Position numbers and translations under genes: made by a program. From Yamagishiella unicocca (Eukaryota > Chlorophyta > Chlorophyceae > Chlamydomonadales > Volvocaceae): a stretch of DNA of 64,000 nt. Under the pieces are notes generated by a model that saw nothing but the letters and a program-made list of their open reading frames with translations, was not told the DNA's origin and did not search any database. The stretch is from contig BDSL01000035.1 in assembly GCA_003116995.1 (NCBI GenBank), positions 434,001-498,000 of the forward strand, read 5' to 3'. Positions 12,515-25,201 of the stretch are shown in pieces (the stretch's first letter is position 1; the number at the start of each line of letters is the position of its first letter).

Positions 12515-13866
12515 GTGCCGTATGGATGCAGTTGCCTTCTGCTGCGCTGACGCCGCACCTCCACGGCGCGGGCATCGCGGCATTACGGCGTGTCTTGGCT
12601 AGGCCGGCAGTGACTGCGAGCGCGCGATGAGTGTGGGTGGCGGCCTGCGAGCGCGCGGTGAGTGTGGGTGGCGGCCTGCTTGTGCGAGGCAGGGCTTCTT
12701 ATCTGTGGTCTGCGCCCATCGGCGAATCCCCGAGTAGCAGCGCTGGCGCGGAATTTCCACATGGCCGCCACGTGTATGGCCCAGTGCTCGCCAGCAAGAG
12801 GGCTCCTAAGGCGGTGACTGGGGTGACGCTGGTGAAGAACTGCCACGACCGGTCACCGTGGCTCCTGGTGAGGCAAGCGTGCTGCGAGGCGCGGATGGTT
12901 AGAAGCTTGGGACTGCGGGCATAGGATGGATGCAAGTTGCATTGTGGTGCGGGGTCCCGATGACGCGGAACGCCTTGGAGCACGTCGGTCGTGACGGATG
13001 ATCGGAGTGTCTGCTATGTGCGGCTGGTTGAAGGCAGCCGTGCGGAGCCTCAGGATGGCCTTGGGCACGCCCCCAGACGAGTCTGCTGACATACACGTGT
13101 TGTACGCATAGGTGCGCTGCCGTGACAGCCAGAGCGTATCGCCAGAGCGTTCCGCCATGAAACGATATTGGATGAAGAGATGGGGCAGTTTGTTTCGATG
13201 TCGCCACCAGAGCAGAGCTAATACTGCGATGTTGCTGAGGCGGCCCGATGGCGTGAACCGAGAACAACTAACATGATCTGTGAAGCGTGCGTGTGTATAT
13301 GTGTGCTGGTATGTTTGCTGTTGGTAAAAACGTACGTGCTCCTTCGATGGTAGCGCGTACGCTTGCGTGCGTATCACGGAATCCACATAGCGTGAATGTG
13401 GTCCTCCATCCTGTGCTTTAGACCATGACCGTGTGGCGCTGCGAGACAATATACATGCGCTTCCGGCACCGTCGTTGAATGTTTTTTGCGTCGGACACGA
13501 CTTTGTTCTGACGGAGGCGTGTAGTGCTGGAGCGGCTCCGATGAAGCACTTCCTTCACGTTTGTATGGTACACATCCAGTCCTCCTGACACAGCAACTGG
13601 CCTGACATACCGCAATTCCACAGTGCACGCATACCGCCCATACTTACGTATAAGCTCAGGTGGAGTTGCTGTCATAACCTCCGCAGATTGGTGATCACCC
13701 TTCATCACCCTTCATCACGCTTCGCCAGCCCTTAAAAAGCCAGACAGCTACACGCCAAACAGACGGCTCAGCCTGCCAACCAGAATGAACTCGACGTGCT
13801 ATTTCAGTCATAAGAATGGACGCTATTTGGAAACGCATAAAGGCGAAGTGGGCATCGGGCATCGGC
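12515..13866. other. Intergenic region between convergent LRR and ING genes
   Basis: It contains the two 3' UTRs and no convincing exon. A 34-base GAGCGCGC...GGTGGCGGCCTGC unit is present twice in tandem near 12615-12680. Confidence 0.5.
12615..12680 (+). repeat. Tandem duplication, about 34-bp unit, 2 copies
   Basis: Two near-identical copies of a unit containing TGAGTGTGGGTGGCGGCCTG lie just downstream of the LRR gene. Confidence 0.7.
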
Positions 13867-15935
13867 TCATAGCCCCTTCTTGCCCTGCTTCTTGCCCAGC
13901 TTTTGCTCACCCCGGCAAATAGGGCAAAACCACTTGCCAACAGGATCTGCTTTGAGGCCCACGCACTCGAAATGAAACCACTCGATGGTGCAGTCCGGGT
14001 TGTCGCAGCCTACCATTTGCCCAGCGGACGGCTTGTTGCAAATGCAGTACGCAGGCTCATTCTCGATTGGCGGCAGGCCTGCAGTGTTTCCTGCGAGGGC
14101 ACACACGGACGCATCTCTTCCACAATACATGGGGGTTTCAGCTGCTTGCGCGTACTCAGGCTCTGTACAAGGACGTCAGGTTTAGCTGCTTGTTTCTATC
14201 ACAACCGGACAGCCGTTGTCACGTGCACGTGCTTCGTGTTACACCAGGTGACCACCAGCCACATGCACGCCCTCCTCTTTATCACCAAGCCTGCAAGCCC
14301 TAGGCGTAGCCCTACCGCCTACGCGGCGCGCTCAACGGAGGTGCAGCGCAGCAACAACTAATGTACCTGCTGCTGGTTCCTCCTTGCGCCGGCCGCGCTT
14401 CTTACGTGGTTCCGCTGCTCCTGCCAGCGCTGGAGGGTGGCCGCCCTGAGGGTCCAAGCACAAAGGAGAGACCGGGCCCGACAGGGTTGGACAGACGTCG
14501 ATTGTCTGGAGGCAGGAGACTGAATCTACACTACCGCCGGATGCAACACAAAGCGCACGCCGGCAGCCACGCTCCGAATCCCTCCCTGCCTTGCTCAGCA
14601 CCCTGTCATCCCTTTCAGCTCCTCAAGACTGCCCCCTTTGTTGACGACGCCCTTGCCCTGGTTCAGCCGCTGGGCCACGGCGGTTGAGGTGCCAGTCACA
14701 CACCACCAGCGACCGCCAGATGCCGTCCGACAGGCGCACCGCCGCAGCCCAGCGCCTCCTTCTCATGCATACAGGTGCAAGCAACACAACGGACATATAT
14801 CACGAGGTCCGTACGAGGTACACATCGCGTGCCCTTGCACACCTTGGGTACGTCTATCCGCAGCTTCTCGCAGGCCGTCTCGTCGCCCTCGATTCCCAGC
14901 TCCTTGCGGTCCGCCTCAATCTCCATGTCCAGCTGTTGCAGGTCCGAATCGAGCTGGTTAATATGCTTGTCCATGAAGTCGTAAATCTGGTTGGCGATGT
15001 TGACCTGGGTTGGTGGTTGGTGTGATGCATGGCGGGGGTACACGGCCGGTCGCGTCGGGGCGGGAAGTGGCCAGGAAATCCGTGTAAAGGACATAAGGGG
15101 AAGTGAAATGAACCAGCCGGAGAAAAGGAGGGTAGCGAAGAAACCGTTGGACCGTATGAGTGTAGAGAAAAAAGGTTTTGGAGCAACGAGACGGTGCTGC
15201 TGTACAGTGCTGTAGGGGGGCCACGGCGGAAGGAAAGCACATGGATGCAGGGTCAGTGTGCAAGGCGAGGCAAGATCGGCGAGCGGAGTCTGACTGAAAG
15301 TGTCGGCTAGATAAAGTCCGGCACAACACTGTCAGGGTGGCCGTTCTTGTTGTTGTTGGTAGGTAGGTATGATGTGCGAATACATGCCCTTATCCTGTTA
15401 CACGTCTGGCAAGACGCCAGAGGATCGGCCGGCTGAACGTAACCCGTTGATGGCGCCAGCACCAATGGCGCATAGAAGGGCAGGTGTAGCCCCGAATGTG
15501 GGGTGGGGTGCGCAGCAACGGAAGAGTACCCGCGGCGGGGAACGGAGGAGGCTGCGGGGCCAAGTAAGGATCCCACGGTCTACAAATGTTGCACAATGCA
15601 CTTAATCGACTGAAAACAGCCACCCTACCGCGGTTTCCGTGCGGCAGAGGCGAGCTAGCTGGGGCTGTGCGCACCTTCTCGTCCGACAAACCCAATAGGC
15701 GTTTTAACGCGGACTCCACGTCATAGGGTGGCGGTGATTCCTCCGGATTTGCCAGCTTCTGTTTCTTATTTGGCTGCTGAGCCTTCTCGATTAGCATACG
15801 CTTGCACTGGTCGTCGAGCTCTCGATGTAGAGCCACTGCCTTCTCATCCAAGTCTCTGATCAGTGCAAGCCGCCGACGCAGCTGCATGGGTACATCTGTT
15901 GCCCGATCGATGAATTGCTTAAGGTAATCCGTCAT
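13867..15935 (-). CDS. ING-family (inhibitor of growth) PHD-finger protein
   Basis: Four exons: 15935-15675, 15004-14843, 14445-14367 and 14078-13867, about 237 residues, normal for the family. The N-terminal ING helix domain starts [16 protein letters not shown] and continues through [17 protein letters not shown]. Exon 2 ([20 protein letters not shown]) completes the helical hairpin. Exon 3 encodes a basic linker, [13 protein letters not shown], probably nuclear localisation. Exon 4 is the PHD finger with a complete C4HC3 zinc set ([19 protein letters not shown], then HFEC and CPIC) and the aromatic residues (Y before CIC, W before FHFEC) that bind histone H3 trimethylated at Lys4. ING proteins are subunits of histone acetyltransferase or deacetylase complexes. 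A further exon in the long intron around 14600-14700 is possible but its phase does not fit. The gene is divergent from the giant gene to its right. Confidence 0.92.
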
Positions 15936-16452
15936 TGCTGCAGCTAAGGGCCAGAAAGTAAAATTTGCTGCTTTGGTTCAAGTTAAGGTGGAAATCGTAA
16001 CAATAACCCTACTAAATCATTTCGTTTAGGCGTTATGTAAAAGAGTCGTTATGAATAAGTTGTTTCAGAAACCAGTTGGGCGCCTTTGTTGCCTTGACCA
16101 ACGTAAGAAAAAGCAAATTTGCGCCTTCTAGTTGGCACAAGGGGTTATGTAAATGAAAATTAGAAAGTTGGCAAGAAAGAGGATGCTTGCGTTTAAATAA
16201 TTATTAATCACACACTTGCATGGGTCCCATAAAAAAGCCATCATCAGGTTCATCAGTGGCTGCACAACCCGTACCTTGCAGATACCCGTAGTTTATATAT
16301 AAATATATATATTAGTGCGCAGGCTGCCAATGATAAATTTAACACCACCATCCGGCCTGTAAATTCCATTTCATGTGTGCAGCGGGTCGCCGTCTGGGCG
16401 ACCCCATCCACCATAATACTATGAGCAATTTGTGCAGCAGTGCTTAGGCAGC
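15936..16452. promoter_or_regulatory. AT-rich shared upstream region (ING gene / giant gene)
   Basis: About 500 bases, much AT-richer than the neighbourhood, lie between two divergent start codons. TATATATAAATATATATATT near 16292-16313 is a TATA-like run about 145 bases before the plus-strand ATG. Promoter function is inferred from position and composition. Confidence 0.5.
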
Positions 16453-19400
16453 ATGCGCTCAGTTTCGGATGCGAACCCGTTGGACAATGATGTTCCTTGC
16501 TCGGCGCGTGATGTCAGTTTGGGGCAAGGCGCAGCCGGCCTTCGCCTCCGGGTCCTCCCCAAACATCATTCGTCTTTGGGGAAGGAGCTTCAGCCTTGCT
16601 ATGAGCAAGCAGCCAAGTTTTTGGCGTGGAGCTACAAGGGGTTTGCTAAGCTGGTGACTTCGGCAGTGCACAGCAAGAACACCAGCGATGGGTCGGGTCA
16701 GTATGACTCAGTGCGGACAGCTGTGCTCCTTCAAGGTCATCACCATGATCTCGTGGCATGCGCCTGCGTCGTGGCGATCAAGGAAAGCAAGCTGCTGGTA
16801 CGAAGGCACGCATGGAGCAGCACCCTGCTGCGCAGAGGGTGGTGGGCGGCGGAGGGGACGTTGGGGTGGGGAAATGCATTTGACACGAAAATGCAAAGCT
16901 TAGATCACTCCATGCCTTCGTTCGCATCGCTGCTGCGTGCGTGCGTGTGTATTTATACTTTGGTGGGAGGCACAAATGAAACTAAACGTATTACCTGAAC
17001 AGTTATTGTCCATCTCGCCCACGCTGCCTGGATGCCGACTGGGCGAGAGATTGACCGAGCGCAAAGCGAGCAACCATCGTATGCATGCGACCCCCGCATG
17101 TATGGCCCCAAGAACTGTTGGCGCTGACCGCTTGCTTTGCTTGCTACACGACCTCATCCTTATACCCGGCATCCGCATCCGCCGTACGTATGCAAATAAC
17201 CTATCAAGCATTTTTTCATCTGGTAACCGACACGGCTCCGATAAGGTCGACATGAAGCTGTCCGTTGAAATAGGAGAAGCTAGGCAGAGGCAAATAGGTC
17301 ATCAGCAGAGTAAATGTTCACCAATCGGGGGTGCGCGCCAGATAGCTAACAATGCCGAGCTCACTACCTACCTACCTACTAGTGCATGCTGCACCTATCG
17401 AGGGGCATCCACTATTCGTGTCTCAGAAGTATCCGCGTGTGCGTAGCGTGCCCCGCCCTGCACGCACCAGATGTATGTGTGCTGCTGCTCCGCCAGCTTG
17501 TCCTTTGCCCTGCTGCTTGCGGTGCCGCCGTTGTGATGGCTGGGTGGCCGGCCCCTTCCAATCGAATTGGGTTTTCGCTATCTACTCCTGCTGCGTGCTC
17601 GATACATCCAAACGCCTGCACCAGCAGCCACCTATGTAAACATGCGGACGCACGGAGCCTCTGACAGTATAGTGTTTATATCCAGGAAAGGATGTATATG
17701 CACGTAGGTGTCAAGTGTTTGGCTAGATAGCTCCGTCGCTGAATGATGGTGCTACGCATTTGCTTGGGGTCACTTGGGGCGGCGGCGGCGGGGCGGGCAA
17801 GCTGGTATCATGCGTATATCTATCTATCAACCTGTTACATCTGCCAATCTAGCGAGCTAGCTGTCACACGTCGTTACTAGTAATACGTGGCGATGTGGGG
17901 GGAAGGGAAAAGTCCCTCATTACTTCGGAAACGCCAAAGCGAGTATTTTCAACTTGTACACCAGACGCCGTACGTCTATTCGTACATTCCATGTCTAAGA
18001 GAGATTGCGAACCAAGCAACGCACGCCGTGTCGCGTCGCGCCTGCACAACTGCGGTATGCCCCTGCGTGCAGGTGGTGTTCCATGCCGGTCAGAACCCTC
18101 GACTGGACCGCATCTTGCTCCTGGGAATCGCGACAGCAGCGCAGGATGTCGCCAAGCAACAGGTATGTGCATGCGTGGCAGGGTGTGGGCGGCTGCGTGC
18201 AGGGTGTGGGCGGCTGCGTGACTGGGTGTGTCTGCGTGCCTCCCCAACGTGCGTACGTGATCCTTTGGTTCGACACCGCACCTGGTGGGTACGGCATGTA
18301 GGTAGGCGTATTACGAGGAAGGAAACATCACGTGTCATAACGCTTAGAGTCACAACTCCGAAGCGCGTGAAACCATGTACGGCAGAAACGGGACGCCTCG
18401 AGGTGATAATTTCTATGGAATTTACAGGTAGTATACATTATGGACATGCCGGTCGTGTGTTGAATGAATGGGTTTACGTGCGTTATTCAATGTGCCGCTG
18501 ATGGTGGTGAGCTGCACCACCACCCCAATCCGCAGTCAACTAGCATTAAGGAAACACGGGGGGCCAGCCACCTGCGTGGAGTGCGCCCATCCCGGATTTG
18601 CCCGGGATGAATCCTAAGCCTGTAGATGATGTGGGAGGCTTATGCCCTGAAAAGTGGCGACCGCAGGCCGGTATTGTGCTTAGCCGTGTCCCGAATCCTC
18701 ACTCCTACCTGTCGGAGTGGCCTGGACGTATGGGGGTGGATTTGTTATGGGATGCAGGGCTCCTACCCGCCCGCCGAGAAGGGAGCACAGGGTCGCTGCT
18801 GAGGATGAAAGCGAACGTCGACCTGACCGCTGGGCAGCTAACAAAAACACAAACCGCTGACGGGCAGAACGCCAAAGCGAGTATTAGATCATTCATACGG
18901 TCACGGGGTTCGGGGCAATGTTTCCAACTGCCAGAACGATGTTTCACCCGTCAGCAGTGTCATCAGCCGCTATCGTTTCTTCCGGAGGGCGTCACGGAAT
19001 GTCTGATGGTCTGATGGGAGCTATTTTGCAATCCCTACCTGTACTGCATTTCCCGCCGTACCGCGCCGCTTTGCGGCACTGCTAGCTCTGGCAGCTACCG
19101 CCCCCAGTTTTTCCCAGCCAACAACGGCCTCCCACGCACGTTTCCCTACTACCCCCGAAAGCCTAAAACCCTACCTTCTCGCAACTAACGCCCGGAACCA
19201 ACGCTCGGAACCAAACCAACGACAACCACGCGTGCTGTCCCCGTGTACAACGTGAGCCTAGCAACCTGACGACCGACGCGCCCTCCTCTGTTCTTTCTTG
19301 CACGTGCCGCCGCAGTACCTTCTGGTCGTGGCGCTGGATTCGGAGCGCGACCTGCTGTCGCAGCTGGGCTTCGTGGGGCCCCGCGCGCAGGGCTCGCTGC

Positions 19401-22400
19401 AGCAGGAGCACCCCGACATGGCCCGGGCCCTGCTCAACGCGGCGCCGTACCTGGGGAACGGAGCGCGGGTCTGGGTCAAGGAGACCAAGGTATGTCTGCG
19501 TGTCTGCGTGGAAAAAGGAAAAGGCGCCAATACCTGTCTGTGTGTCTGTACGTTGATTTACGGTGTTGCTTATGCGTCAATAACGTGATTCGGAGCAGCT
19601 CCATGGGTAGATAGGTAGGTGAGGCACAGCGGCACGACATGAACGTCAGCCTGCTGCTTTCGCCAGGGCCGCATACTTTGCCATCGCGATCTTGCAGTTA
19701 TGTCGCGATCTTGCAGTTATGTCGCGATCTTGCAGTTATGTCGCGATCTTGCAGTTATGTCGCGATCTTGCAGTTATGTCGCGATCTTGCAGTTATGTCG
19801 CGATCTTGCAGTGATGTCGCAATTTTGCAGTTATGTCGCGCACTCCGGCTGGAAGCTGGCTGCTGGCACCCACACCCACATCCCTCAACTCACATCGTCG
19901 GCTACGCCGGCCATGCTCCTGGCGGCACAGACACCACCCTGTCCGTTGTTGTCCACGCCTCCTCCCTGCTCATAGGTTCTGTAGTTCGCGGCACGCTTAT
20001 GGTTGCCTGCTGCCCAAGCACAGCCCCCATCGTGCGCTAAAGCTGCCAGCTCAATGCCGCGACATGCCCCGACCCACATGCCCTCCCGTCCCCCCTCCCC
20101 CCCGGCCCCGATCCATATGCCCTCCCCTCCCCCTCCCCCCTGGCCCCGACCCACATGCCCTCCCCTCCCCCTCCACCCCCGGCCCCGACCCACATGCCCT
20201 CCCCTCCCCCTCCACCCCCGGCCCCGACCCACATGCCTTCCCTTCCCCCTCCACCCCCGGCCCCGACCCACATGCCCTCCCCTCCCCCTCCACCCCCGGC
20301 CCCGACCCACATGCCCTCCCCTCCCCCTCCACCCCCGGCCCCGACCCACGTCGAGAAACCGAGTCTCCTCGCAACCCCTCCCCCGGCCCTGACACCGAAT
20401 GGACAAACCCTGCAACTGGCTTCACATCCCACACACCTCCCTTCCACTCCAGGACGCGGCCCTGCTCCTGCAACAGCACCTCAACCAGCAGGCGCCGGCT
20501 CAGGGGGCTGCGGCGACGCGGCGTGGGGCAGCCGCGGGAGCGGGTCGAAGCGGCGGACCCGCGCAGCGTGGCTCTCGGACTTGTCCCGCGGGGCTCGCCC
20601 CGGGTCTTTTGCGCCGCTGGGACGTCGCCGTAGCAGCGACGGAGGGGCGCCAGGCGGCCGCCGGAGCGGCGGCCGCAGCAGGTCGCCGGAGCACGAGGGC
20701 CAGTGCGGAGGTCCCCTGCGGCCTTTCGCAGGTGGAGGCGGAGGCGTCGTCTGGGGATGACGGGGGGTCGAAAAGGGCGGCGGAGCGGCCAAGGCAGGTG
20801 GCTGCGAGGTCGCTGACAGCGGGGCTGCACCAGCACCAGCACCATGCGGGATCCGTGACGCAGAACCTGCAGCCGCGGCGGCGGGGGTGTGGGGGCATGA
20901 CGGGCGGACCCGTGGGTCGCACACCCCTCCCCCGCGGGCCCCACAGTGCGGCAAGGCGCGCGGAGGCGGAACGTACGACGGGTTCGGAATCGGAGCCGGA
21001 GCCGGGCAGTCGGAGCGGAGGCAGCAGTCGAAGTGGCAGCTACCGCTCTGACGGGCTGGTCTCCAGCGACAGCGAGTATGAGGATGCTCCCAGCGGCAGG
21101 CTCGCAGGCGCGTCGGGCAGCAGCGACGGCGGCGAACTGAGTGATGATGCGGACGACGAGGCCGAGGCGGAGGCGGAGGCCGAATGCGAAGGGGCAGAGG
21201 AGGAAGAGGGCAGCGCGGAGGAGGCCAGCAGCGGGGCTGCGGAGGCGGATATGGATGTGGATGGAGGGGCGGGGAGCCAGCGGGCAGAGGAGCCGCCGCC
21301 GAGGACTCGACCGCAGGACACGCGCCGGCAGGGTCCGTCGTCTGCGAGGCAGGCTGTGGTGACACAGGCGGGTAGGGAGGCGGGCGCGGGGGCGGCGACG
21401 TCCAGGCGGCGGGCCGGGCGACGTGACGTCATCGCGTGCGAAAGTCGCCGTACATCGCCGTTGGAGGACGGCAGCGCGGGGGCTGGCGAGCGGCACCAGA
21501 CTGCTGCTTGCGACATCGGGCGTCGGGGCCGTGAGGTCGCCACCCCGCTTGAGAACATGGCGGCTGCCCCGGAGGCAAGCGTGGCGGCTGCAGTGATGGC
21601 GATCAACAAGGAGGCCGTTAGCACGGAAGCGGTTAGCGCCGCGGCTGCGGCGCCTGCAGGGGGTTCGGCCGGCTGGGAGTTTGGTAATAAGCGGCGGGCC
21701 CGGCGGCCCGCCATGAAGGTGGCTCAGGCGCGAAGGCCCTTCCCAGAGCAGCACCACGATGAAGGGCTGCCTGAGGGGCAGGAGGAGCACCGGCTGCCGG
21801 AGGGGCTGCCTGAAGGGCTGCCTGAGGGGCAGGAGGAGCACCGGATGCCGCCGCTGCAGCAGCAGCTGTTCCCCGGGCGGGGCGACGAGGGCGAGGTCGT
21901 AGTGCTGCCGGGTACCGATGACGCGGCGGCGGCGGTGGTGGCGCAGCTAGGGCCCCAGCGCCGCCCGGCGAAGCGGGCTAGGTTCGCTTCAGACGGCGCT
22001 GGTGCCCTAGCTGTCGGGGCTGATGGTGTCGGGGCTGATGGTTTCGGGGCTGATGCGCTGCAACAAGGCCGGCTGCAGCACCCAGCGGTGCGGGGCTCCC
22101 GAGACACGGCAAACGCCGCCGCCGCCGCCACCAACGCCCCGTCACCACAGGCGCACCCAGTGAGCGATGCACCTTTTTGTGCTGCTGGTGGTTTTGCTGG
22201 TGGTGGTGGTGGTGGTGGTGGTGGTGGTGGTGGTGGTGGTGGTGGTGGTGGTGGTGGTGGTGGTGGTGGTGGTGGTGGAGGCGGCGGTAGCGGGGGGCCA
22301 GCGCCCGGTGCAGGCGGCCAGCAGCTCCAACGAGATCCAGCTCCCCCCCCGGCTCCGGAACCACAGCTTCCTCAGCCACAGCCACAGCCCCGCCCCTTCC

Positions 22401-25170
22401 CCCGGGTGGTGGTGAAGCCGGCCACGCCGCGTTGGCGGTTCCTCCGGCCACCGGATGTGGGCCTGCCTGCCAGCTCCATAGCGTGCAGGACGGTGGCGCG
22501 GATGGCTCTGTTCGGGGCGGACCCAATGGTGTGCCGAACAGAAGAGCCGCAGCCGGGCATGGCGCCTGCGGCCGCTGACAGTAAGGCGGCGGCGGCGGAG
22601 CATGCGGCTGGGGCTGGAGGTAGCAAGGACGTGGCGCAAGTCAGTGCTGGCGGCGCTGCTGGCGGCGGCGGCGGGGGCGCAGCGACTGGGGCGGCGGCGG
22701 GAGCCGCAGCAGCAGCCGAAGGGGGAGGTACCAGGCCCGGCGACGGCGCCAGAGCCGGGCTGGGGGGTGGTCTCGGGCCAGGGCAGCGGGAGCTGATTGC
22801 ACGGGTTTCGGCGTTGGCGCTGGATCTGATCCGGAACCTAGATGGCGTGGACGAGCAGCAGGCCCGACAGGTACCGTACATGGGTGGGTGGGTGGATGGG
22901 TGGAGGGGGGGTTCAGGGAATGGGTGGACAGAGGGGAAAGGTCGGGCTTTCTTCGAGTTGAAGCGTTTGGCTGCCGGGTGGGTCGGATGCTTCCATTTGC
23001 TGCGGTTGGTGCTGTGAGATGGGCGCAAACTGAGGTGAAGGTAACTAGTCGTAGGTAACAAGTCGTAGGTGATTAGTTGTAGGTAACCAGTCGTAGGTTG
23101 CGGCCCTCCTGGCCTCGGAAGCGCTGGGAATACGCGGTGGCATGCAGCGGCGTGAGACTGGCTGCGGCGAGGAAGTCGTGAGACGCAGGCCCCACCACCT
23201 GCTTTGAACACCTCAGCCAAGTCCTTCAGCATGCAATTCCAAACGAGCTTACCAAATGTGACCTAATTGGTTTTACTGTTCGTTGCCGACCCACGGGTTT
23301 CCTCTCAAACCCACCGACCTGTGTCGTATCCACGGATTTCCTCACCATCCTCCCACACCGCCAGGTGTTGGCGGGACTGCGGCTGATGGACCCTCCCGCC
23401 GAGGCACAGCGCCAGCAGCAAGCCGCCGCCGACGCACCGATGGAGGCATTTGCGGAGGCACCGATGGAAGCGTTTGCGGAGGCACCAATGGAGGCATTTG
23501 CGGAAGCAGCACCATCCCCTCACCATGCTGTGGATGGGAGCGGCCACAATCGCCCCGCACCTGTCGGCCCTGCTGCTGGTGCGGCGGTGGCAATGGAGGC
23601 GACGGCGGAGGCACCGCAGCCGTTGTCCGCCCGCAGCCTGGTCCTGCTGTTGCCAACGCCTCCTGATCCGGCGACATCTCAGGCGAGGCGACGAGGGGAC
23701 CCCACTCGTGTCCGCATATCCGCCCCAGCCGCCACCCTCCTGGCGCGTATGGCGTACGTACGTGCGGTGGCAGAGGCAGTTACTAAAGCTGCGGTGGCAG
23801 AGGCAGCTGCTAAAGCTGTGGTGGCAGAGGCAGCTGCTAAAGCTGCGGCGGCAGAGCCAGCTGCTAAAGCTGTGGTGGCAGAGGCAGCTGCTAAAGCTGC
23901 GGTGGCAGAGGCAGCTGCTAAAGCTGCGGTGGCAGAGCCAGCTGCTAAAGCTGCGGTGGCAGAGCCAGCTGCTAAAGCTGCGGTGGCAGAGCCAGCTGCT
24001 AAAGCTGCGGTGGCAGAGCCAGCTGCTAAAGCTGCGGTGGCAGAGCCAGCTGCTAAAGCTGCGGCGGCAGAGCCAGCTGCTAAAGCTGTGGTGGCAGAGG
24101 CAGCTGCTAAAGCTGCGGTGGCAGAGCCAGCTGCTAAAGCTGCGGTGGCAGAGCCAGCTGCTAAAGCTGTGGTGGCAGAGGCAGCTGCTAAAGCTGTGGT
24201 GGCAGAGGCAGCTGCTAAAGCTGCGGTGGCAGAGCCAGCTGCTAAAGCTGTGGTGGCAGAGGCAGCTGCTAAAGCTGCGGTGGCAGAGCCAGCTGCTAAA
24301 GCTGTGGTGGCAGAGCCAGCTGCTAAAGCTGCGGTGGCAGAGGCAGCTGCTAAAGCTGCGGTGGCAGAGCCAGCTGCTAAAGCTGTGGTGGCAGAGGCAG
24401 CTGCTAAAGCTGCGGTGGCAGAGCCAGCTGCTAAAGCTGTGGTGGCAGAGGCAGCTGCTAAAGCTGCGGTGGCAGAGCCAGCTGCAAAAGCTGTGGTGGC
24501 AGAGGCAGCTGCAAAAGCTGCGGTAGCAGAAGCGGCCGCTGAACGTGCTGGGCCATTGCAGCAGCAGCACCACCGCCATCCCCACCACCACCAGCACCCG
24601 CAGCACTACCCGCAGCAGGACCCCCAGCAGGACCCCCAGCAGTACCAGCAGCGCTGCACGCAGCAGGTTCCCAGCCCGTCCAGTGGTGACCAGTCTCCGT
24701 CTGCCCCACAGAGCGCTGACGGCCAGCCGCCGCAGCAGCCGCAGCAGCCGCGGGGCCGCATGGTCCGGGCTGCCGCCTGCGTGTCTCAGCAGACGTGGCG
24801 GAGCGCTGTGGGTCGGAATCCGGACATGGTGCGGAAGCGGCGGCGGAGGGCCGAGGAGGAGTCGGGGCCGGAGGCGACTCTGATGGCGCGACAGCTAGGG
24901 CTGTGGCCACCTTTGGGTCCTTCTGCTGCACCGCCTGTCCGCCCTGAAGCAGCGCCTGTCCACCCCGCTGCAGGCGCGTTGGCGACGGAGGCGGGTGGCT
25001 TGGTGATGGCGTCCGGGGTGGCGACTCCCGCTTGGACGGCCGGGCCCCTCAGTGGGGAGGCCTACCTGAGCGGATTGCAGCAGCAGTGGCAGCAGCAGCA
25101 GTGGCAGCAGTGGCAGCAGCAGCAGTGGCAGCAGCAGCAGCAACAACAGCAGCAGTGGCAGCAGCAACAA

Positions 25171-25201
<31 letters not shown>

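Noticed and set aside
13374..13708. Short minus-strand frames near 13.4-13.7 kb
   Set aside because: No domain or exon chain; composition differs from confirmed exons, and the ING stop codon lies to the right at 13867.
19684..19835. CRISPR-like array of short repeats
   Set aside because: The units are directly abutting with no spacers, in an intron of a eukaryotic gene; it is a minisatellite.
20051..21841. Long minus-strand open frame (596 codons) opposite the giant gene
   Set aside because: It is the antisense shadow of GC-rich exon 4 plus the C-rich minisatellite; its sequence is Arg/Pro/Gly-rich repeats without any domain, and the plus strand has matching splice signals.
22142..22639. 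Poly-His/poly-Thr proteins on the minus strand
   Set aside because: They are the complement of the (GGT)n run that codes for Gly in the plus-strand exon.
23305..24606. Minus-strand frame encoding repeated SFSSWLCHR units
   Set aside because: It is the complement of the 27-bp coding minisatellite; a 27-base unit keeps all six frames open, and the plus frame continues in phase into flanking exons.
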